Source: Gammaproteobacteria bacterium MFB021
GTDB taxonomy: Bacteria > Pseudomonadota > Gammaproteobacteria > Pseudomonadales > Halomonadaceae
Reading direction: 5' to 3'
DNA: 64,000 nucleotides
Assembly: GCA_000737985.1 (NCBI GenBank)
Contig: JNVT01000074.1
Coordinates: 1-64,000, forward strand
The stretch's first letter is position 1; each line of letters opens with the position of its first letter. The position numbers and the translations under genes were made by a program. Under the pieces are notes generated by a model. It did not search any database. It had not been told where the DNA came from and saw only the letters and a program-made list of their open reading frames with translations. This document shows positions 58,699-64,000 of the stretch, piece after piece.

Positions 58699-59421
58699 CT
58701 AGTTGGCCCCGGCGCGAGTGTCGGTCTCTCCGTGCCAGGCCACCGCGACACCGTTGGGATAACGCAGATCGATGTAGCGAATCTGCGACGCCTGAGCGCC
58801 CAACTGGCGCTGCCAGGCTGCAATGAAGCGCGCCAGCCGGGCATCCAGATCGCTACGCCCGAGAATCACCCAGACATTGTCGTTGACCTGGAAACGCCAC
58901 GCCCCACGCGCTTCGAGCCGCAGCTGGGTGACCTCGAGCCCGAGATCGGAGAGTGTGCGCCGCAGCGAGTCGTAGTAAGCCAGCACCTCGCGCCCACTCC
59001 CCTCGGGGCCGCCGAGATCGGGCAGGCGCCGACCGAAGTCGTCGATCGGCCCGGGCAGGAACGGCTGGCCACGGCTGTTGAGCAGTGCATCGTCGTTCCA
59101 GCGCGCCACCGGGTCCTGCTCGTAGAGCTCGAAACGCAGCGCATTGGGCCACTCACGGGTGACCTTGACCTCGCGCAGCCACTGGATCTTGCGCGCCTGA
59201 TCCCGCAGCTCCGGCAGATCGATGGAGAGCCAGGTGTGGCCGCGGATCAGCGGAGCCAGCTGCTGCTGCAGGTAACTGGCGCTGACGTACTCCAGATCGC
59301 CGCTGATCGAGACCCGGGCGATCGGCTTGTCCAGCCACAGCCACAGCGCACGCCCACCGGCACCGAGCAGCACGAAGATCATCAGCACGCCGATCAGCGC
59401 ACCGCGCGCATTGGCGTTCAT
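58699..59421 (-). CDS. ftsQ: Cell division protein FtsQ
   Basis: FtsQ links the cytoplasmic ring to FtsBL and the septal synthase. The 240-residue product has a short cytoplasmic tail, one membrane helix (about 8-30, ALIGVLMIFVLLGAGGRALWLWL), and a POTRA domain starting PIARVSISGDLEYVSASYLQQQLAPLI. The beta domain with VTREWPNALRFELYEQDPVARWNDDALLNSRGQPF follows. It starts 47 bases after murC; the ddlB gene usually found between them is absent. Confidence 0.95.
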   Translation of the reverse strand: MNANARGALIGVLMIFVLLGAGGRALWLWLDKPIARVSISGDLEYVSASYLQQQLAPLIRGHTWLSIDLPELRDQARKIQWLREVKVTREWPNALRFELYEQDPVARWNDDALLNSRGQPFLPGPIDDFGRRLPDLGGPEGSGREVLAYYDSLRRTLSDLGLEVTQLRLEARGAWRFQVNDNVWVILGRSDLDARLARFIAAWQRQLGAQASQIRYIDLRYPNGVAVAWHGETDTRAGAN

Positions 59422-59467
59422 CGTTGACGCCTCCGCACCAGGCTCGTCAGGTGGGTCGAGCTGTGGC

Positions 59468-60922
59468 TCAAAGCGTCACCTCGTCGAGATCGAGACCGCT
59501 ACCGGCCAGCTTGAGCGCGATACCACCGACGTCGCCTGCGCCCTGGGTGATCAAGATGTCGTCGGGACGCAACACATGGGAGAGCATATCGGGCAGCGCG
59601 GCCTTGTCCTCGACGAACATCGGGTCGACCAGACCGCGCTGGCGGATCGAACCGGCCAGCATCTTGCCTTCGGCACCGGGGATGGGCGCTTCGCCGGCGC
59701 TGTAGACATCCAGCAGCAGCAGCGTGTCGACTCCCGAGAGCACGCGCACGAAGTCTTCGTAGAGATCGCGGGTACGGCTATAGCGGTGCGGCTGGTAGAC
59801 CATCACCAGACGGCGCTCCGGCCAGCCGGCGCGCACCGCGCGGATCACCATCTCGACTTCGCGCGGATGGTGGCCGTAGTCATCCACCAGCATCACCTCG
59901 CCACCCTGCTTGAGCGGATAGTGACCGTGCACCTGGAAGCGCCGGCCGACGCCGCCGAAGGAGGCCATGCCGGCGACGATATCGGCGTCGGCGACGCCGG
60001 CATCGGTGGCCACGGCGATCGCCGCCAGCGCGTTGAGCGCGTTGTGCGCCCCCGGCATCGCCAGCCGAATGCGCAGACCCGCATGCCCCTCGGGGCGCAC
60101 CGCGACAAAGCCGATCTCGCCCGCCTCCTGCCAGAACTCGCTGACGCGGAAGTCGGCGTCCTCGCTGAAACCGTAAGTGACGAAGTGGCGCTGCACCCGC
60201 GGCAGCAGTTCGCGCACGTTGTCGTCATCCACGCACAGCACCGCGCGACCGTAGAACGGCAGGTTGTGCAGGAACTCGATGAAGGTGTTCTTCAAACGCG
60301 AGAAGTCACCATCGTAGGTCGCCATATGGTCGGCATCGATATTGGTGACGATGGCAGTCATCGGCTGCAGGTGCAGGAAGGACGCATCCGACTCGTCGGC
60401 TTCGGCGACCAGGAACTCGCCGGCGCCGAGGCGCGCATTGGTGCCGGCACTGGTCAGCTTGCCACCGATGACGAAGGTCGGGTCGAGCCCCGCCTCACCC
60501 AGTAGCGTCGACAGCAGACTGGTGGTGGTCGTCTTGCCGTGGGTGCCGGCGACCGCGATGCCATGGCGAAAACGCATCAGCTCGGCCAGCATCTCGGCGC
60601 GCCGCACTACCGGCACGCGATGCTCCCGGGCCCAGGCGATCTCCGGGTTGCTGGCGTCCACCGCGGTGGAGACCACCACCACGTCGGCGCCCTCGGCGTT
60701 GACCTCGGCATGCCCGATCGCCACGCGAATGCCGCACTCACGCAGATGCTGGGTCACCGTAGACTCGCGCAGATCGCTGCCGCTGACGGTGTAACCCTCG
60801 TTGGCCAGCACCTCGGCGATGCCACACATGCCGGCACCGCCGATGCCGACGAAATGGATCCCACGAATTCGCCGCATCCCCAGATGCGAACGAACCGGAC
60901 GGCTCTCGATGCTATCGCTCAC
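59468..60922 (-). CDS. murC: UDP-N-acetylmuramate-L-alanine ligase
   Basis: MurC adds L-alanine to UDP-MurNAc. The 484-residue product has the N-terminal [19 protein letters not shown] (about 21-39), the ATP loop [12 protein letters not shown] near 120, and [13 protein letters not shown] with later [14 protein letters not shown] in the ligase domains. The start is GTG at 60922 with the strong ribosome site GGAGGT five bases before it. The gene overlaps the murG end by 11 bases. It follows murG directly, as in the standard cluster. Confidence 0.97.
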   Translation of the reverse strand: MSDSIESRPVRSHLGMRRIRGIHFVGIGGAGMCGIAEVLANEGYTVSGSDLRESTVTQHLRECGIRVAIGHAEVNAEGADVVVVSTAVDASNPEIAWAREHRVPVVRRAEMLAELMRFRHGIAVAGTHGKTTTTSLLSTLLGEAGLDPTFVIGGKLTSAGTNARLGAGEFLVAEADESDASFLHLQPMTAIVTNIDADHMATYDGDFSRLKNTFIEFLHNLPFYGRAVLCVDDDNVRELLPRVQRHFVTYGFSEDADFRVSEFWQEAGEIGFVAVRPEGHAGLRIRLAMPGAHNALNALAAIAVATDAGVADADIVAGMASFGGVGRRFQVHGHYPLKQGGEVMLVDDYGHHPREVEMVIRAVRAGWPERRLVMVYQPHRYSRTRDLYEDFVRVLSGVDTLLLLDVYSAGEAPIPGAEGKMLAGSIRQRGLVDPMFVEDKAALPDMLSHVLRPDDILITQGAGDVGGIALKLAGSGLDLDEVTL

Positions 60923-61997
60923 TTGCTACCTCCATGCAGCCCTCGAGCATGCGCTCGACGGCATCCAGATGAGCTACCCGACGCGCCTGGATCGCCATCT
61001 GGGCGAGCACCTCGGGGCGCAGCAGCGCGTCGAGCGCCTGCGTCAGCCGCTGCGGCGTCAACTCGCTCTGCTGTATCAATTCGGCGCCACCGGCCGCGAC
61101 CAGATGGCGCGCATTGTGGGTCTGGTGATCGTCCACCGCGTGGGGGAACGGCACCAGCAGCGACGGCTTGGCCGCCGCGCTCAGTTCGGCGATCGTCAGC
61201 GCGCCGGCACGACAGACGATCAGATCGGCCCAGTCATAGGCCTCGGCCATGTCATCGATGAAGTCACTCACCTCGGCGGCCACCCCGGCCTCGCGGTAAC
61301 CCACCTGGGTCGCGGACTCCTTGTCGCGGCCGGCCTGATGGCGCACCGCTGGGCGGCTCTCGACGGGTAACGCTGCCAGCGCCTCGGGCAGACGCTCGTT
61401 GAGCGCCTGCGCCCCCAGCGAGCCGCCCAGCACCAGCAGCCGTAGCGGACGCTCGGTCATCCCGCTCGCCGCCCGTGGCGACTCGCCCAGATGTGCGATC
61501 TCTTCGCGCACCGGATTGCCCACCACCTCGGCACGCGAGCCCGGAAAGGCACCGGGGAAGGCGGCGTAGGTGCGCGTCGCCAACCGAGACAGGGCGCGAT
61601 TGGTCAGCCCGGCCACAGCATTCTGCTCATGCACCAGCAGCGGCTTACCGCAGAGCCGTGCGGCCAGCCCGCCGGGACCGCTGGCGAAGCCGCCCAGCCC
61701 GATCACCAGCTGCGGGTCGAAGCGCTGGATCACGCGGCGCGCCTGCAGCACCGCACGACTCAGACGCCACGGGATCGCCAGCCAGCCGGCCAGACCGTTA
61801 CCGCGCAGGCCAGCCACGTCGATCTGGTGCAACACCAGCCCGGCCGCCGGCACCAGCCGATTCTCGATCCCCCGAGGGCTCCCCAGCCACTCCACCGTGA
61901 CGCCGCGCTGGACCAGCGCCCGCGCCAGCGACAGCGCCGGCACCACGTGGCCGCCGGTCCCCCCGGCCATGATCAGGACGCGCTCGAGTTGGCTCAT
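60912..61997 (-). CDS. murG: N-acetylglucosaminyltransferase MurG
   Basis: MurG transfers GlcNAc to lipid I to make lipid II on the inner membrane. The 361-residue GT-B enzyme has the glycine loop [19 protein letters not shown] at about 7-25, the second loop [16 protein letters not shown], and the UDP-GlcNAc-binding [35 protein letters not shown]. The ATG at 61997 makes a four-base overlap with the ftsW stop; longer frames upstream lie inside ftsW. Confidence 0.97.
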   Translation of the reverse strand: MSQLERVLIMAGGTGGHVVPALSLARALVQRGVTVEWLGSPRGIENRLVPAAGLVLHQIDVAGLRGNGLAGWLAIPWRLSRAVLQARRVIQRFDPQLVIGLGGFASGPGGLAARLCGKPLLVHEQNAVAGLTNRALSRLATRTYAAFPGAFPGSRAEVVGNPVREEIAHLGESPRAASGMTERPLRLLVLGGSLGAQALNERLPEALAALPVESRPAVRHQAGRDKESATQVGYREAGVAAEVSDFIDDMAEAYDWADLIVCRAGALTIAELSAAAKPSLLVPFPHAVDDHQTHNARHLVAAGGAELIQQSELTPQRLTQALDALLRPEVLAQMAIQARRVAHLDAVERMLEGCMEVASER

Positions 61998-63199
61998 GTT
62001 TCGCCCCCCTGCGACTGCCGCGCCGCGGATTCCGACGATGCCTCCTGCGCCGCCGCAGCAGCACGCCGCTGGCCGCGGCGGACCTCGGCGTCGACCCGGA
62101 ACAGCATCGCCACCATGATGCCGCTGACGATCAGGCTCGAGCCGCCGTAGCTCAACAGCGGCAGCGTCAGCCCCTTGGTCGGCAGCATGCCGGAACTCAC
62201 CGAGATGTTGATGAAGGCCTGGGCACCGATCACCAGCGCAATGCCGTAGCACAGGTAAGCGGCGAACGGCATCCGCGCCAGCTCCGCCTTGCGGCCGATG
62301 CGAAAGGAGCGGAACACCAGGAGGGCGAACAGCAGGATCACCCCCACCGCCCCGAACAGCCCCAGTTCCTCGGCCAGCACCGCGAATACGAAGTCGGTGT
62401 GCGCCTCGGGCAGATAAAAGAGCTTCTGCACGCTATTGCCCAGCCCCAGCCCCAACCAGTGCCCGCGGCCGAAGGCGATCAGCGCCTGGGTCAGCTGATA
62501 GCCGGTGTTGTACTGATCCGCCCAGGGGTTGGCGAAGCTGGTGATACGCTGCAGGCGATAGGGCTCGGCCACCGCCAGCATCACCGCGCCCGAGCCGACC
62601 ACGATCAGGATCAGCAGAAAGCGCCACAGCGGCGCCCCCGAGAGCAGCAGCATGCCCATCACGCAGCCGGTCATTACCACCACGGCGCCGTAGTCCGGCT
62701 CCAGAATCAGCAGAAAGCCGATCAAAGCCATCACTGCCAGCGGCCGCATGAAGGCGCCCCAGGTGCGGCGCACCTCGGGCAAAAAGCGCTCTAGGTAGCC
62801 GGCGACGTAGACGATCATGAACAGCTTGGCGACCTCGGAGGCCTGGACGTTGACGATGCCCAGCGGAATCCAGCGCCGGCTGCCGTTGATCTCGCGTCCC
62901 ACCAGCAGTACCAGCACCAGCAGCACCAGCCCCAGGATCAGCAGCATCGGCCCCTTCTCGCGCCACCACCACAGCGGTAGACGCACCGCCAGCAGCCCAA
63001 CCCCGATCGCCGCGAGCACGAAGATGCCGTGGCGAATGCTGAAGTAATAAGGGTTGCCGGTGAGACTGGCGGCGATCTCGGTGGAGGCCGAAGTGACCAT
63101 GACCCAGCCGATCAGCATCAGCGCCAATGCCGACAGCAGCAACCAGCCATCGAAGGATTGATGGCGGGTGGTGAAGCGTTGTTCCAATCCTTTCAGCAT
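61994..63199 (-). CDS. ftsW: Peptidoglycan glycosyltransferase / division protein FtsW
   Basis: FtsW is the SEDS-family septal peptidoglycan polymerase that works with FtsI. The 401-residue product has ten hydrophobic segments. Conserved SEDS motifs include REINGSRRWIPLGIVNVQASEVAKLFMIVY, LLILEPDYGAVVVM, PEAHTDFVFAVLAEELGLFGAV and LPTKGLTLPLLSYGGSS. The catalytic aspartate candidate lies in EPDYGAVV. The ATG at 63199 overlaps the murD stop (ATGCTGA). The last 35 residues are a variable cytoplasmic tail. Confidence 0.96.
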   Translation of the reverse strand: MLKGLEQRFTTRHQSFDGWLLLSALALMLIGWVMVTSASTEIAASLTGNPYYFSIRHGIFVLAAIGVGLLAVRLPLWWWREKGPMLLILGLVLLVLVLLVGREINGSRRWIPLGIVNVQASEVAKLFMIVYVAGYLERFLPEVRRTWGAFMRPLAVMALIGFLLILEPDYGAVVVMTGCVMGMLLLSGAPLWRFLLILIVVGSGAVMLAVAEPYRLQRITSFANPWADQYNTGYQLTQALIAFGRGHWLGLGLGNSVQKLFYLPEAHTDFVFAVLAEELGLFGAVGVILLFALLVFRSFRIGRKAELARMPFAAYLCYGIALVIGAQAFINISVSSGMLPTKGLTLPLLSYGGSSLIVSGIMVAMLFRVDAEVRRGQRRAAAAAQEASSESAARQSQGGET

Positions 63200-64000
63200 G
63201 TGGCTTCCTGCCCTTGCGCCAGAATCTCGCGGAACGCCGCGCCGCGCGCCAGATAGTTGGGGAACTGATCGAGACTGGCGCAGGCCGGCGACAGCAGCAC
63301 GCAGTCGCCTGGCTCGGCGATGGCGGCAGCACGACGCATCGCCTCGGCCAGGGTCTCGACCCGAGTCACCGGCAGGTGCCCGGCCAGCGCCGCGGCCAAG
63401 CGCTCGGCATCCTGGCCGAAGACCACCGCCTCGCGCGCGTGGCGTGCCAGCGGCGGTGCCAGCGGGGTGAAATCGGCGCCCTTGCCCACGCCCCCGCCGA
63501 GCCACACCAGACGCCCGGAGAGCCCTTCGCCGACGCCGGCGATAGCGGCCAGGGTCGCGCCCACGTTGGTGCCCTTGGAGTCGTTGATCCAGCGCACACC
63601 GTGGCGCTCGACCACCACCTCGCCGCGGTGCGGTAGCCCGGCGAAACGCGTGAGCACCTGGCGCATCGCCGCCCACGGCAGGCCCATCGTCTCACCGATG
63701 GCCGCCGCCGCCAGGGCGTTGGCCTGGTTGTGGCGCCCCGCCATGGCAAGCTCCGACACCGGTATCAGCCCCTCGGCACCGCGACACAGCCAGGGCGCGC
63801 CGGCACCGGCAGGCACCGCCACACCCCACTCTTCGGCGCTGGCGGGAGCGGCCCGGGTGAAGCGCACGCAGGGTAGACGGGGGTCGTCGGGCCAGGTGGC
63901 ACTGTCCTCGGCATTGACCACCGCGCGCTCGGCGCCGCGGAAGATACGCGCCTTGGCGGCGCGGTAGCCGGCCATATCGCCGTGGCGGTCGAGGTGATCC
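63193..64000 (-). CDS. murD: UDP-N-acetylmuramoylalanine-D-glutamate ligase, C-terminal part (cut by window edge)
   Basis: MurD adds D-glutamate to UDP-MurNAc-L-Ala. The window holds the C-terminal 268 residues; the frame stays open to base 64000 and begins DHLDRHGDMAGYRAAKARIF, the segment after the ATP loop in MurD. The C-terminal ligase domain shows WINDSKGTNVGATLAAI, and VLLSPACASLDQFPNYLARGAAFREI near the end, both conserved in MurD. The ATP P-loop lies outside the window. Its stop overlaps the ftsW start, as expected for the cluster order murD-ftsW-murG-murC. Confidence 0.96.
   Translation of the reverse strand, partial: DHLDRHGDMAGYRAAKARIFRGAERAVVNAEDSATWPDDPRLPCVRFTRAAPASAEEWGVAVPAGAGAPWLCRGAEGLIPVSELAMAGRHNQANALAAAAIGETMGLPWAAMRQVLTRFAGLPHRGEVVVERHGVRWINDSKGTNVGATLAAIAGVGEGLSGRLVWLGGGVGKGADFTPLAPPLARHAREAVVFGQDAERLAAALAGHLPVTRVETLAEAMRRAAAIAEPGDCVLLSPACASLDQFPNYLARGAAFREILAQGQEATC

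Overview
This window looks like core chromosome of a high-GC gammaproteobacterium, most likely a member of the Halomonadaceae (Halomonas, Salinicola, Chromohalobacter or Kushneria relatives). The reasons are the strong G/C third-position codon use, a fused TyrA-AroA protein behind pheA and serC, a MutT-ThiE fusion beside argJ and secA, a TrkH potassium transporter, and gene orders shared with pseudomonads and oceanospirilla (dnaX-ybaB-recR, fxsA-groESL, rpsA-ihfB-lapAB type neighbourhoods, pilA/pilBCD-coaE-yacG, and the dcw cluster). The genus call is inference; no rRNA or tRNA gene is present in the window. Almost all genes are housekeeping genes and are packed tightly, often with ATGA or TGATG overlaps.

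Layout. 1-4150: start of a probable ribonuclease D gene, recR, ybaB, a dnaX gene whose reading frame is broken in the tau linker, and the 4.5S (SRP) RNA gene. 4245-10733: a tripartite tricarboxylate transporter (tctCBA) divergent from a two-component system (tctDE) with a co-transcribed periplasmic binding protein. 10730-17213: TlyA-type methyltransferase, a large MscK-like mechanosensitive channel, outer-membrane phospholipase A, and a yqjDEK-like stress membrane operon. 17310-23797: a YhiN-type flavoprotein, a second YqjD-like protein, sdhE/ygfX, ihfB, lapAB, pyrF, a ComEA-like protein and fxsA. 24007-27337: groESL under a sigma-32 promoter, trmJ, and an unrecognised small gene behind a promoter that overlaps a good Fur box.

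27635-37597 reads leftwards: gyrA, serC, pheA, tyrA-aroA, cmk and rpsA, joining aromatic amino acid synthesis with serine synthesis, CMP salvage and translation. 37767-42662: thioesterase, rdgC, an acyltransferase and trkH. 42740-48588: type IV pilus genes pilA and pilBCD with coaE and yacG. A 226-bp MITE-like element with 16-bp perfect terminal inverted repeats lies exactly at the pilC stop codon. 48695-54692: mutT-thiE, argJ, secA, and dciA with a small unknown gene. 54891-64000: lpxC, ftsZ, ftsA, ftsQ, murC, murG, ftsW and the 3' part of murD, the distal half of the division/cell-wall cluster, with neither murB nor ddlB between murC and ftsQ.

I did not find a clearly new multi-gene system. 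The most interesting items are the dnaX frame break near codon 436 (close to where gamma ends in E. coli), the MITE-like element, the Fur-controlled orphan gene, the tandem 17-bp repeats and palindrome in the tctC/tctD control region, and the structured intergenic element at 27361-27540.
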